DNA of 64,000 bases from Rhynochetos jubatus. Its lineage: Eukaryota > Chordata > Aves > Eurypygiformes > Rhynochetidae. Below are positions 36,026 to 48,190 of this stretch, in pieces (position 1 is the first letter of the stretch; each line of letters starts with the position of its first letter). The stretch lies in assembly GCA_027574665.1 (NCBI GenBank), contig CM050654.1:39355222-39419221 (forward strand), given 5' to 3'. The notes under the pieces are model-generated. The model searched no databases. It saw only the letters and a program-made list of their open reading frames with translations, and was not told the origin of the DNA. Made by a program: the position numbers and the translations under genes.

Positions 36026-36747
36026 TCTATAGTAACATGTTTTATTATCGATCCCATGTCTGTTCCTTGCTGACTTGGGCAATGTATTGGCCTCCTGTAT
36101 TGTGTGGTTAAGTAAGTGTTGTCAAGTGGATTCCTCTGAGTGGCAGACATGTGACAATCCAGACTTGGAAGTTGGGATAATAAAGTATTGGGGAAGAAAA
36201 TATGCTGAAAGAGAGGTTTCTCACCAGTTTTTGACTGTATGTACACCTTTACTAAGCTTTCCTTGGCAATAGTTGCAACGTGAGGCTGCTGGAAAAGTGA
36301 GAACCAAAAATGCTGGCTTTCCTGCAGGTGGATTAAAGAGCAGGGCAACACTGACTGAAGACCACCTTAAACTCTTCTTTGCTGCTTCAAAACTTGTCCC
36401 ATTTCAAACAATATTTGGAAAATTAAACTCTGACTTTATTTGTAATGCTTTAAAAAAAAAATCTCATTCTTTTATCTTCTTTGACTAATAAACACATATT
36501 CTGCAAAAGAAATGAGCTGAAAGGGAAGGAGAAAATACTTTTCTACATGGCTGGCATCATTACTCTGTGGATAAAACTGCGCTATGCAAACACTGAGTAA
36601 AATGATTCATGCTAGGAAATATGAATTTGACTTCTCCGTGTCAGTTTTGTTATTTACAGTATTTCTTCAGCCTTTTCAGAAGATACTGCTCCAAAAATAC
36701 CTTCAGGTTTGGAGTTCTTTGTAAGTGTTAGCTTGCAGGAAAGGAGA
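36026..36747. other. Spacer between two SINE-like remnants
   Basis: AT-rich sequence with an A run near 36452. Nothing coding. It separates two opposite-facing MIR-like pieces. Confidence 0.5.
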
Positions 36748-36812
36748 TGGGATTTAAGCAATTGTCCTGTTTTACAAAGGATGAAACTGAGACATGAAGA
36801 ACCACAGCTGAT
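36748..36812 (-). mobile_element. MIR/CORE-SINE-like remnant, reverse orientation
   Basis: The string GTTTTACAAAGGATGAAACT followed by GAGACATGAAGA and ACCACAGCTG follows the reverse-complemented MIR 3' region (TTTTACAGATGAGGAAACTG, AGGCACAGAGA, CACACAGCT). A middle part is missing. It is a short match recognised by eye. Confidence 0.4.
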
Positions 36813-38212
36813 TTTTTTTTTTTTCTCCATATTGTCTGATAACAAAGAATTCTCTTTCTGGAAATGAAATTTGCATCCTGTTTGTGCAGGAGAGAATATG
36901 GATTGTTTTGGTCTCCTGTTTAAATAAGTTTTTTCCCTTTTTGTATGTGAGTGGCAGTAATCCAAATTTTTTGCTAAAGGTATATTTTGTTTATATATAA
37001 TGATGTGTGTATATATACTTGGCATTTGTTTCTTCAGTAAAGTGAGTGTATATATATAGTATTTGCCATTGTTCACTACAGTTCTTCGTTCTTGTTTCTG
37101 ATATTTTTTTGTTGTTTTTTTTAAGTGTCTTGAGATAATCTTAATTAAAACTTACCTAGCTTTACAAACATGGAGAGTCAGCTTAAAGGAGAGGAGGGGA
37201 AAAGAAAAAGAAAACAACATTAATATATCAGGTGGGGTTTCTTTCCCAGCTGTTGTGTACAGATTTATTGTCAGATCTTAGCAAGGGGAGGAAAGCTAAC
37301 CACAAAGACAACATGCTAAGATGATAGAATGTGGTGTTCTTTTTGAAATTGAAGTCATTCACTGCACAAAAAAAAAAGGGAGTTTCAGTTACCTATTTCA
37401 TAATGCTTCACTTGGCCTCAGGTATTTCAGGTAGATTAATAGCCTGATGTAACGTGCCCAGTGTGAAATCAGTGATGCGGTAGCGTTACCTTGGATGCAA
37501 TAGGTACAAGGTACAAACTTCATATTCTTGTTTTTTCTCTTACTTGCATTCTGTCTTCCACCTTTTGGTAAATTTTAAACACACATTGCAGCTCTAGAAG
37601 GCTGTTATTGGGTTTGCTGGAAAAAAACAGTGCTAACCAGTTACTGAAAGGGAACAGGTCCTTATTTTGGAACTAGGTTGATGCATCAAGGAGTTCCAGA
37701 CTGTTGCAAGCATTTAGCTTCTGATTTTTTTTCATAAAAAATCCATTAATCAGCTATAAAGATGGAGTATGATGTGTATTGTGCTTATCTAACCATTGAC
37801 CTTAAACATTTTTGCTACTCCTGTTGCCTTTGTTTACTTCTTGGCATGTGCTCCCCCATGAATGGCAGTGCAGAAAGATATCTGGTGCTGACTGATGGAT
37901 ATTATAAGGATGTTATGCTCTCAGAAAAGGCATGTTTGGAAGTTTCTACATATGGCCTCCCAACCACAGGTTGGCTTGGTCTCCATAATATAGGAGTAAG
38001 CCTACAGGAATTTTGAAATCAAGAGTGCTTTTGGACCTGGGTCTAACATCCGCTGAGTATCAAGTAGTGCACGAAGGTCTTGGTCTTAGAGCCTCCTGTG
38101 AGATGGCAAGGGTGGTTTCTCACAGAGAAAATAAGGAATGGAAAGATTGTCACACTTGTAGATACCATTAATCTACTTAAATCTTTCATAATTTAACCCA
38201 AACACTTGTGTA
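36813..38212. other. Non-coding sequence, nothing recognised
   Basis: A T run at 36812-36824, AT-alternating stretches at 36995-37060 and an A run near 37369-37378. No exon or element is recognised. Confidence 0.55.
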
Positions 38213-38430
38213 AAATCTGGCCCTCAAAAGGATTTGAGCAACTTTTCTTGACATATCAGATTACAAAGAAAAGGGCCAAATTTTCTGACCTTGGGCTGGC
38301 CAGTTAATGTTCTGTCTGTCCCCTTTCCCTCTTCCTTCTTTGAGCAGCAATGCAACACTGGGAATTACTTTAGAAAGTAACGTTTATAGAAAGATATTTC
38401 CATTTAAGTTTGTGAGATCAAATGCTGGGT
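38213..38430. repeat. Possible decayed palindromic repeat ends
   Basis: AAATCTGGCCCTC (near 38214) and, about 60 bases on, AGGGCCAAATTTTCTGACC (38273 onward) resemble outward-facing ends of the GGGCCAGATT-type elements. A GTGAGATCAAATGCTGGG string (near 38412) resembles another end. No complete arm pair can be shown, so this may be two broken copies or chance. Confidence 0.25.
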
Positions 38431-38504
38431 TTGATTACAAAAGAGTAAACCCATTGCCCTCCACAGGATTGTGTTGATGTAATACAGCCATAAAAGAGCA
38501 CAAT

Positions 38505-38870
38505 TTGTTTAGCCTAGCAATGGTGAAGATTAAGAGGGGTCACAATTGCTCTGTGAGTTTGAAAAAAATCAAACCCATGACACCACCAAGAAGGGTTGAG
38601 TGGTCTTGGTTAAATGACAATATTGGCATGAGAACAAACGAATGTTCGAGAGCCATAAATAAAATCAGACCCTAGATTAGGAGAGACCTCAAATTATTAG
38701 AGGAGGGAAGTTCTGGAAAAAGCTTCCAATGGAAATTATGGGGTTAAGAAACTTAAACTATTTAGCTTCGTCTTCAAACTGGTTATGAAGAGCATTATAT
38801 GATGGGCTTTCTTAAGAGAGTGAGGGACAGGGCGCTCTAACCCAAAGCTGAAAAAGATTTCCTGTGTTTT
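38505..38870 (+). mobile_element. Ancient CR1-type LINE 3' fragment
   Basis: The segment contains, in order, TTTAGCCTAGCAATGGTGAA then GATTAAGAGGGGTCAC, and after a gap AAATTATTAGAG, GTTCTGGAAAAAGCTTCCAA then TGGAAATTATGGGG, TTAAGAAACTTAAACT, GGTTATGAAGAGCATTATAT then GATGG, and AGGGCGCTCTAACCCAAAGC then TGAAAAAGATTTCCTG. This is the order of motifs in the 3' region of old CR1 LINEs of turtles, crocodilians and birds, as I recall them. The terminal short tandem repeat of CR1 is not visible. No reverse-transcriptase frame remains. High divergence means it is inactive and old. Confidence 0.6.
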
Positions 38871-40318
38871 CTATAAGCAAATTTTGGCCTACCCAGCCTG
38901 TAGTGCTTCTGATTATTAAGATGTATTTATATAGACCTTTCTTCCTGAGGATATCCAAGCTGTATTTCCAAAATAGGATGATGGATTTGCTTTCTTCAAA
39001 GCCTGACATCTTCCCTTAGTATAGGTATGCTGTAAGTTATTTGATGAACTGAAATAATTTGAACCCTGATTGTTTCCCTTGGGAGGCAGAGGAGTTGCCC
39101 TGCGGTATCTCCCTCTGGCAGGGTTGTCAAAATCCAGGTGAGGCGAAGAATTCTATCCCTGTCATGTAGTGGTGATGGCCCCCTAGTTCTCTGTGCTCAC
39201 GTGGTGATGGAGAGGTTCCCACAATTGGGGCTTGGGTACTGTGTCCACATAAGTGCCCTGCTGAGGACCTTGGGATAAATTACAGACAATGTCAACTTTA
39301 AATTTTCTTGCTCTCTTGGGGGTGAAATATAATCCCTGCCCTGGCTCTAACACATCCTTTGTGGTTTAATTTAAATGGTGATTTTTACGGTGACATGTAA
39401 TGTTCATCTGCTAACCTTTTACCCAATATGTTCAATTTAAAGAAGCCTCAAATCTCTCAATATGCCTCTGTCTCTAGATATAGAAGTGTGCTATAAGGTA
39501 GTTTACCTACTTAGGTTGGTACCTAAAAGCTTGTAAACAAATTCATAAATTTGTCATGCTGATTATAGTGTTGGCAAACACAATGGTTGATCATGTTATA
39601 AATGTTTATCAACACCCGCACTCACCCACCTGCTAAGAGGTGCTACGCTTTAATGAAATTGTTTGAATATCAAGGCTGGTTGCTAAGATACAATGTTCTT
39701 GTTACCAGGGATGTGATGCTTACAGATTTCTGTTATCAAATAATGATTAGAGATGTGCTAACCTCAAGGTGCTCGGTGCAGTGAAAGGTTTACTGAGCCA
39801 CAAATTAGTAAACTGTCTGCCTGAGCAGACACTTACAGAAGGAGCACATGTGCATCAAACTTACTGAGCTGACATTTTTAAAGAAGACAAGATTTGGCAG
39901 TGTAAATGTTCCTATAGATGATGAAAGACTGTCATAGGAAATGTTTACATGATCTGTTGCCTAGCACAATATCTTCGTGCCATTTTTTTTCCCCCAACTT
40001 AGAATAGTGTTGAAATCTCCAAGTCAAATAATTGCTTTCTCCTTGCTTACTAAAATGTCTCCCAACACTCATCTCTTGAAATTACACTGTGGTTTGCGAA
40101 TAGTGATTTTTTACTTCCAAAGGCCACACAAAGAAGGAAACAAAGATGTGTGCAAAATGGCAAGTGTGTGGGTCTGGTGGACAAAAGATTGCATGTCTGG
40201 ATACTGTGACGGATTCAGGGTGGAAAGCTTTATTGATGTTAAAAACGCAAGTAGATGTTAAAGAAGACAAACATCAAATATTGATGATGTTTTTCTTTTT
40301 AATGTAGGTGCTCTGAGC
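38871..40318. other. Non-coding sequence, nothing recognised
   Basis: The start may contain further decayed CR1 sequence, but nothing is alignable by eye. The rest is AT-rich with short chance frames. Confidence 0.5.
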
Positions 40319-40630
40319 GCTCTGATTTGCTAATGCACTTTGTAATAAGGTATAAATATTGTACTTCATTTTAGTCTTTTTAACAGGCACATTTCTGTGT
40401 TATTAACCATCAAAGAAAATAATGAATAGCACAATATAGGTGATCAAAAGGATTTTCCGCACACTGCTGAAGTGCTAAGTAATCTTTAAGTGTAATTGTT
40501 GATCTCATTATTGAATTAAGGTTCAAGCTGTATTTACAGTACCTACATTAGCATGAATTTGAGTTTAAAGTCAGTTCAGCTGAAATAATCTAAATCGTAA
40601 GCAGGGTTCATGCTTGTCTGTGGGACTCCA
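40319..40630. promoter_or_regulatory. Conserved-looking block rich in homeodomain-type sites
   Basis: Unique AT-rich sequence contains GCTAATGCAC, TTATTAACCATC, AATAATGAATAGC, AGTGTAATTGTTGATC, CATTATTGAATTAAGG and CTACATTAGCATGAATTTG strings, with no open frame or repeat. Octamer-, POU- and homeobox-like cores cluster here. This is a strong enhancer candidate by appearance, but conservation is unproven. Confidence 0.35.
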
Positions 40631-40812
40631 TATTTTTACATCACCGGTAATTTTTTGTCTCAATGTAAAGGGATGTTATTTTCCTGATCCTGTAAGCATC
40701 CCTTTGTAGCTACTTCACAAGACACTCATATTACTACAAATCTGGTGGCAATTAAATTCAACTCTGTGTGGTTCTACTAGACAGGTAGACATCTTTTAAA
40801 TCACTGAATTGC

Positions 40813-40830
40813 AAAAAAAAAAAAAAAAAA
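40813..40830 (+). repeat. A18 homopolymer
   Basis: Eighteen As. No element body ending in this tract is recognised upstream, and no flanking target-site duplication is evident, so it need not be a retroposon tail. Confidence 0.9.
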
Positions 40831-42454
40831 TCGGCAATAATTTACTACAGTTATAATTCATGACTTTAAGCTTACCCCTTGGATGTAGAATTTGTACTTT
40901 ATAAAATGATACAAGACTGCATCCTACAACAGGCTCTTAACATAACCCATGTTCTACCTACGCTGTGTGGGATGTTCAGACAAATAATCGCCTTCAGCAG
41001 ATGCCTTTGTCATAATGAGTGTGATAGTTTAATATTTATGGAAGAACTGCTGATTTTCAATGCCTGCTTTTAAATCCCAAGAATAATTTTACCAGCTCTA
41101 AGGCCTGTGTGTAGATGAAGCGCGGTGCAGAGTGACTGGAGTGCACAGACCTCTCTATGCCGCTTCCAAACGATGGGAGTGGGCCCATGGCAGGGGATAA
41201 GCAGTACTATGGTTGCCTCTCCTCCTGCCTGCCCTACTTTATACAGGGAGCAGCAGGGGGGGGTTGATAGAAGAGGCCAAGCATCCTCAGTTGAGATGAA
41301 GTGATGCAGAACTACTAATTTCTGTTGCTTAAGCTGAGGTGGGAGAACCCGAAATCTGGCCTCTATGGGAATGGATTTGCACTGCGTCTTGTGTTCACTT
41401 CCTGGGACAGCTGATCCCCTTTGCCTGTTTCCCACCTGTTCCTCGGCCTCACCAAGATGTTTTTCACTGAGATTTGGGCCTGCACTGAATTTTATGACTA
41501 TGCTATAATATTTCTGACATTTTTCCTTTTGCTGTAGCGCATATTAACTAAAAAAAGTAAGAAATATTCTCTAAACAGTGTCATAAAACTTCCTTTTCTT
41601 TCACCACTAGTGATCAGCAAGCTAGGACTGCAGTTGTGGCCATCACTGAAATAGAGGTGTACTGAAATGTCTTGAAATAACATCAAAACGGATGCTCACC
41701 TGGCAATTTATAACAATATAGACACATTATCTGCTGCAGCTGTCTGTGAGGTGGGAGGAAAATTGTTTTTTTTCTTCTTTTTGTATTCTTTAGGTTTGTT
41801 GTAATGAGTGATTTACACGGTATTAGATTATGCTGGGATATACTGTGTCAGGTGGCATGACCTGATACAACCCAACTTAATGCAACACAAATGTTTAGAT
41901 TGTATTACACGTGAAGAAAAATTCCCTGAGAAGCTGTCAGGAGCAGGTGATTTCTGCAAACGGAAAATATTTGCACAGTGTTATTTTATACCAGTCAAAA
42001 TTGAAAGGTGTATAAAACTTTAGCTTGGATTTAGGAGCCTTAGCCCTGTTGACTTTTGCTGGGGCTAAAACTTTTAAATGCCACTGTTCCCTTTTAGGAA
42101 ATACAGTTTAGATGTCAGGTTCGAGATCTTGTGAAATATTGCTTTTGTTTATAACCAATCTCTGAGTTGATGGAGTTGCAGTGGTGTAAGGGGGCTGCAA
42201 GTGAGATCTGCATCAAGTGACTGGCAGCTAGCAATAAAGCAGGATGCGAGGAATCCACATGAGAGAGTCTGGATTATTATTTTCCTTTCAGAATCTTCTG
42301 TGTTCGATTGGTTCCCCTTTTGGAAATCAACTTGATAGGAATGTGGGCCGAAGTGCAAGGTTTACATTTCACTCCAAGATGACTATGTTGAGGTACCCAG
42401 CTCTAAATTTGGAGGCTCATATGGATCTTTTTAAAGTTTTTTTTAATTTGGTGT
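40831..42454. other. Non-coding sequence, nothing recognised
   Basis: A GC-richer patch at 41100-41450 yields a 121-codon minus frame without splice context. A short imperfect inverted repeat lies near 41848-41872. Nothing else is recognised. Confidence 0.5.
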
Positions 42455-42572
42455 CAGAAATAAGAGCCTAAATTTAGGCTGTGAAGTTCATTTGGGAATC
42501 TAAATATAAATGTTCTGCTTTTCAAAAGTGCTGAGCACCCTGCGGCTCCCACAGGCTCCATTGAGACTTCGC
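42455..42572 (+). mobile_element. Ancient amniote repeat (GTGCTGAGCACC family)
   Basis: It contains the perfect 16-base palindrome AGCCTAAATTTAGGCT (42465-42480), then TCTAAATATAAATG, then CTTTTCAAAAGTGCTGAGCA followed by CCC (42518-42540) and CTCCATTGAGAC. As I recall, decayed repeats in turtle, crocodilian and bird DNA share this order (TTTAGGCACCTAAAT, TTTTCAAAAGTGCTGAGCAC, CTCCCATTGACTTC). The second arm is not visible, so the copy is truncated. Confidence 0.55.
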
Positions 42573-45500
42573 CTTGGTGTAGGTTGCTGCTCCCAAACGC
42601 ACCCCATCCCGGGGGAACGCTTGCGCGTAGCGTATGTTTGTACATTGCTTCGAGCATGAAAAAGCTTGCAGTGCCTGGGATTCAAAAGTCAGAAAATGCC
42701 TATGTGACCTTAATTGTATACACATGTAGTGGCCTTCTGATGTGTATACGTTATGATATGGTTTGATCACGTACTTTGCCGTACTCAATGGGGTAAATGT
42801 TTGGAAGTGTGATGTGAAGGAGGCAGGGGGTTACAGAAAGACAGATGTTTCTGTGAAGAGGAGGGCGAAATAAAAAGCCTGTGGTTTGAGAAGCCAAACA
42901 TCAATGCTGCAGACTTGTTCATGGGGTTTTTTTCTGTGGACAAGATGGGGTTTTTTGTGAATTTAAAACCAAAGCACATCCTGTTTCCCTCATGGGATGT
43001 TTTTCACCTGTAGCCTGGTTGCTGTGGGGTATATGGTCGGGAGCTCCCTGTCTCTGGGTGCTGGAGCAGCTCTACTTGGTTTATTCATCCTGTCTGGCAC
43101 CCAGCATTTTACCTGAACATGGTCAGGTTTTCTTCTTGTTTTAGCAGACTCTTAGTTTCTCTTTACTCAGATTCCGCCTCCTAGACCCTCTTTAATTTCT
43201 GACAGTTTGAATTTGGGTTTGCCCTGAGTCCCCAGCCCTGCCTTGGACCCAGGAGCAGCATCTGCAGGTCATACCTTCTTTTACTCCTGTAGCTCTATGC
43301 TCAACATAAAACTTTCCCATGCTATGTAGATGACTTTTGAAAACCCTGAGAAAGCCCAGACTTGCCCTGTGAGAAAACACATTTCAGCTTTTAGAAAATT
43401 AAAGAAAAAAAGCCTAAAAAATCTGTCAGAAACTCGAGATGTAGATAAGAACAACCTGGCCAAAGTCAAATGGCAATACCAGACACAAACTATCCCTGCT
43501 TTCACTGAATCTCAAGTTCCTACTCTGAATGATGGTAGAATATCTGGCAAGAAGAAGTCTTGCTGTTATTTTGGGCAAGGCAATGAGTTTCCTCTCCCCA
43601 GCCCTTGTGAAAGAAATGCCTCAACTTTTTTTGAGCTAAAGTGTCTCCAAAGCATCTGTCTCTAAAACAGATACCTGGCATGGAAATGCCAGCTCAAACA
43701 GTTCAAATTGGCTAGACAAAAACTAACTGAAATCAGTGCCTATTAATAAAGGGAAGTTTTGGGCAAATAAGCATTCATTGCTGCCAGCGCCACTAATACC
43801 GGTATTTATTTTTATGCTCTTCTACAGCACGAGTATTACGTACAAAGAGCTGCTTTTAAACAGGGTCATTTTCGTTGCAACACACCATCAAGGGCCACTG
43901 CGTTCTGAGCATATGGCAGGGCTGTAGCTCGGAGAAGTGGGTAGTAGCTGGTAAACGCTGACAGTTGAGAGCAGGCCACTTTCACTCCTCCAGAAGTGTG
44001 TGCAGTCAGGTTGCACCGGGAGCAGTTACCTGTTCCGAAGGCTCCAACTTCTCTTTCCTTGCCCAGGGAAGCAGAATAGATGGGAGCAGATGTCAGGAGC
44101 CTCGAATTTGGATCTGATAGGGACTTGGATCAAAATATCAAACAAAAATATTTTAGGGAAAGTTTCTGGGAGGAAGTGAGCTATATGGGGAGCATGGCTT
44201 GCCAGGCTTTTTAAAAATAAAACGTTCTCACTCTGTGTTTAGCTCTCCCACAGTTTGAAACTCTTGCGGTGATCGAGCCTAGCAGCCCTTGTCAGTCTAG
44301 AGTACATCATCCCCCTTCAGTTGGCTGGGAACATCTCTCCTGTAAGGGCAAAATAAAGCTGCTCACTTTGCACACACGCTTTTAAAACTACAGGCAAGAA
44401 ATTCCTAAATATAAAACAAGGGCACCTTGGACTGAATGCTTTCTGACTTGGGCAGTTATCACCCTTTCCCCTTGCAGTCACGCGTGTTCTTCTCCTGCCT
44501 TTACTTCAGCACACCTGTAGCTTGCTGACAATGCACTTGATCACGTGTGCGAGATGCTCTGATTCAGAACGCTACTAAACCTCGCCTGATCCTGTGTTCT
44601 GGAGTGTTTTCTTCCAATTGAATACCAAAACACAGCAAAGGCAGGAGAAATCTGCACCGCACAGACAGAGGTGAGAGGGACCTTCTGGTCTCTTTACAGA
44701 CCAGTGCATTAACCTTAGTCTTTTTTTTCTCAAGTCTGGGGGCTCAGGGAGCACTCTCAATATCTTCTGTATATTTTACTTGGAGTACTACGTAAGCAAA
44801 TAGCCTTGTGGTAGTGCGGCTAGGAGGAAGGTTTGGATGTCTTTAAAATTACTGTTCGTATGGCTCCTAAAAATATATAAAGTGGAATAGTGTTCTGGAC
44901 CATTCTTTTTGTTGGCACTTACAATAAAAAATAATTGACTAAAAATAAGCTTGATAGTAACCACCTCTAAACTGAGGAACCGGCAGGGTTTTCTTGTATT
45001 TTTTGACTTGAGATGGCCTGGATTGGGAATACAGGATGCTTTGCAGTGAATATGTTATGAAAGAGAAGGATGTTAGCAGACCTTGATCAAAGTACTGTGC
45101 ACTAAGTTAATCCACAAGACTTTTTATGGTAATCAGGAGCTAAAGAAAATGACACAACTTAATTGTGAAGGATGCTGTAGAAGTTTTTGTCCAGTAACAA
45201 TCAGAAACAGAATACTGAAGCTACTATGCTCAGCCATAATATGTCAGTTAGCATAAGCATACAAAGTAAGTTTTCTGTTTCGTGGTAGGATTTTGGGTTG
45301 TTTTCCTTTTGATATTTGTTAATGAATTGTAGTGTAGGTTGTTCCCATTTACCATAGAGGTAACCATCAAGGCTTCCCTTTGTGGGCTGGGTGGCCTTCT
45401 TGGGGTGAAGAGAGTACTATTTTAGTTAAAAGTGTCATGTTCAGCCTGTGAAAACATTATAGAAACACTTACTTATCAACATAAAATGTAAAATCTACAT

Positions 45501-45859
45501 AGCTGATGTCCAATCCACCTCTTTGCCAACATTTGAATGCTGCCTCCCAAATTAAGATGTAATGTGGGTTATTGAGGTAGGTGATTTCACTCCTCTTCAT
45601 TATAACACCCGAATATGGAATAATCTTGGCCAACCATCCCCATAAGATATATTTTAGGGATATGGTTTATAGGGAACTAGTGAGTTGGAATGAGCATATT
45701 GCAGAGCATTGCATTGTATACTAATTATCTACATCAATGGATGTGCAGAGCGGCTTGGAGCACTGTACCTGCTGTGCTGAACAACTTGCTCGTAGTCATG
45801 GAGTATATGCTTCCTGTGGGCACCTGCCTATTCTGTGCATCGCATCACGTTGAGTTATG
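42573..45859. other. Non-coding sequence, nothing recognised
   Basis: Overlapping chance frames, some with moderate GC (42500-42790, 43190-43665). No splice-flanked coding stretch, RNA gene or repeat family is recognised. Confidence 0.5.
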
Positions 45860-45929
45860 TCACGTTATGTCACATCACAGATGAGATGTGACCCGGTGTA
45901 ACCTGACACAGTGCAGTGCCAGCACTGCA
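45855..45929. repeat. Two adjacent hairpins with a TTATGTCAC direct repeat
   Basis: TTATGTCAC occurs twice in tandem (45855-45863 and 45865-45873). The second copy overlaps GTCACATC (45869-45876), which pairs exactly with GATGTGAC (45885-45892). Shortly after, TGCAGTGC (45912-45919) pairs exactly with GCACTGCA (45922-45929) around two bases. GTCACGTT, TGACC-like and AACCTGAC strings resemble CRE and nuclear-receptor half sites. Seen directly as structure; role unknown. Confidence 0.6.
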
Positions 45930-48190
45930 GTGGATCAAAACTCGAGAAAACCTAGCGGTTGCGGTTGTCAAGGGCAGTAAAATACAGGCAGGCTACCCGT
46001 GAACCTGCAGGTACTCTAATTTTCCCGTTAGCCTGGCTATTTGTAGATAGTTTGGCATATCTCTCTGGGATATAAATACAAGAATTTCACTGCCTGTGTT
46101 TATTTATGATACTTGTCGTTTGGGAAACAATCTTCCTACTTCTTAATCTAAATTGAACCGTGGTGAGTACACCAATAAAACACGTCACAACAAACAAAGG
46201 AAATTCTCTCTGTATTAATAATAAACTCTTTAAGATTTATCAGTCTTTTCTTTCTTCCCTTTGTGCGATGAAGTCTAAAGCAACAGCTACATTTATAGAT
46301 GTCTGATAAAATTTTAATAGAAGAACCCATTACCTTTGAATCTGGAGTAAAGAGACTGTATCAAAAACAGGAGTGCTGGGCCTGAGCTAAATATAATGTG
46401 TTAACCCAGAGTAGTGGCGCCTGAGCTATACAATGCAGATGCGTTTACATGTGTTTTGCTAAAAGCAGGGGGACAACGAATGTTGTAGCAGGTGAGGTGT
46501 TGCAGGACAAGACCAAGAGATGTTCCAGCTACCTCCAGAGACCCACCACTGAGGACGCAGCTCCATGAAACTATGAACTCAGAGTTTGCTCCCAGGATTT
46601 TGTGGGGCGCGCATTTCTAAACAATGTGCGTGCTTTTGCCAGAGATTGGGTTTGAGATTCCTGACGGTGCGATTTGAACCGAGATGTCAATGCAGGGTTT
46701 AATAGCTAAGTCCAGAATAATTTGGGGAAAAAATTGCTGTTACCTTGTGCTCCATGGGGGATACTGAGGAGCTGTTGGCTATCCAGCATCTGGCTTTGGA
46801 GTGCTCTGTTCACATGGCATTTGGTGCCTGCATAACTGTCTTGCTTGGGAAGACTTAAGTATTTGTGGAAATGTTGAAATTTGTTTTCATTCTTTATTTT
46901 TTAAATTTTATATACTTAGTCATACTTCTGGTAATTTTTTTTCTAACACTTCAATCTTCAGCAGAATTTTTTAACATTTCCGAAACATTACTAAATGAAA
47001 ATTGGTGACTTATTTTAAATATATATACATGCACACCCTGTAAAATAAGATATTTTCAGTGTTATTTAGAGAAGAATTGCATTTTCCATGGGAAGAGAAG
47101 CTGCAGTTTGTAACAGTTCTTAACTGTGTACGATACTGCTGATTACTGTTAAGCAAGTGGAAGTGTCTATGGTACCTAGGACCTTACACTGTTCCATTGC
47201 TCTTATACTTTTAACTTTTGGCTTATGAACTATATACTGTTTGAAAACATTCCTCCCCTCCCACCTTTGACTAGAAATGCCTATTTTCTGAAGGTGTTGT
47301 ATTAGCAAAAATCCAGATATTCTTTTGACAGGATGGAATTCTAAAGTGTCAGTGGAAACATAAAAATCAAATGAGGGTCTCATCTGAAGCTGGATCTGTA
47401 GTAGAAGGAAGGGTTTGCTATTGGGCTAATAGTGTTGTAACTAAAGTTGCATGATGCAGCAAGGTTCAGACAGAAGCTGATGACCTCTATTATGACACAT
47501 CCAGTTTAGAACCAGATGGAATGTAGTAAAATATATTTAAAAATATTTCAGAAACATATGTGATTACCAGAATCTGAAGTCCTAAATGCGTCTAGCCTCT
47601 ATTTCTCCACCAAGAGATGAAGCCAGTGAACACGGTAGCATCCTCTCTTGAGCTGAGCTGAATTTAAACTGTGTGCTGTATTTCCACGATTCAGTGCCCA
47701 ATATGCAATCTGATCACACCTCCACTTTTGTGAGTGGTAGCTATGGCCTTAAATTAAATTACAAATCCTACATTGGACTGACATAAATCTGATTTTGGCC
47801 TGAGCTTGAAGTGTTTGAAATACCAAATCAGTACTCCCTGATCCCTAATGGGAAGTAATCAAAGAATTTAACCAGCAGTACAAACACTTACACATCACTA
47901 CAGATGTAGCCAAATTGACTCAAAGTACTATTTTTCTCTATGAAAAAATTGTGTGCAAATATACCTTACTGACACTGGCTATTCCAGTAGAATCACTAAG
48001 GAGGGGGGAAAAACTCTTCAGGTTTAATTCTCCAGAAGGAATCCTAATAATGTTGGTGGCTTGGTTTTTTTCCTTCCCTTCCCAAAATCTGCTTTTTTTC
48101 CACTACTGTGTTATACACAGTGCTACTTACACATAAATAACAAAATGCAAAACAGGAATTACCCAACCTGCCTGAATGTACCTTGGATGG
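45930..48190. other. Non-coding sequence, nothing recognised
   Basis: AT-rich at 46880-47040. No exon is recognised. A reverse-strand tRNA B-box-like string near 46668-46685 was considered and rejected. Confidence 0.5.

Noticed and set aside
40813..40830. A18 tract as a retroposon tail
   Set aside because: No recognisable element body upstream and no target-site duplication.
46665..46690. Reverse-strand B-box-like string (GGTTCAAATCG)
   Set aside because: The flanking bases do not pair as a T-stem, and no A-box lies at a suitable distance, so it is neither a tRNA gene nor a clear SINE head.
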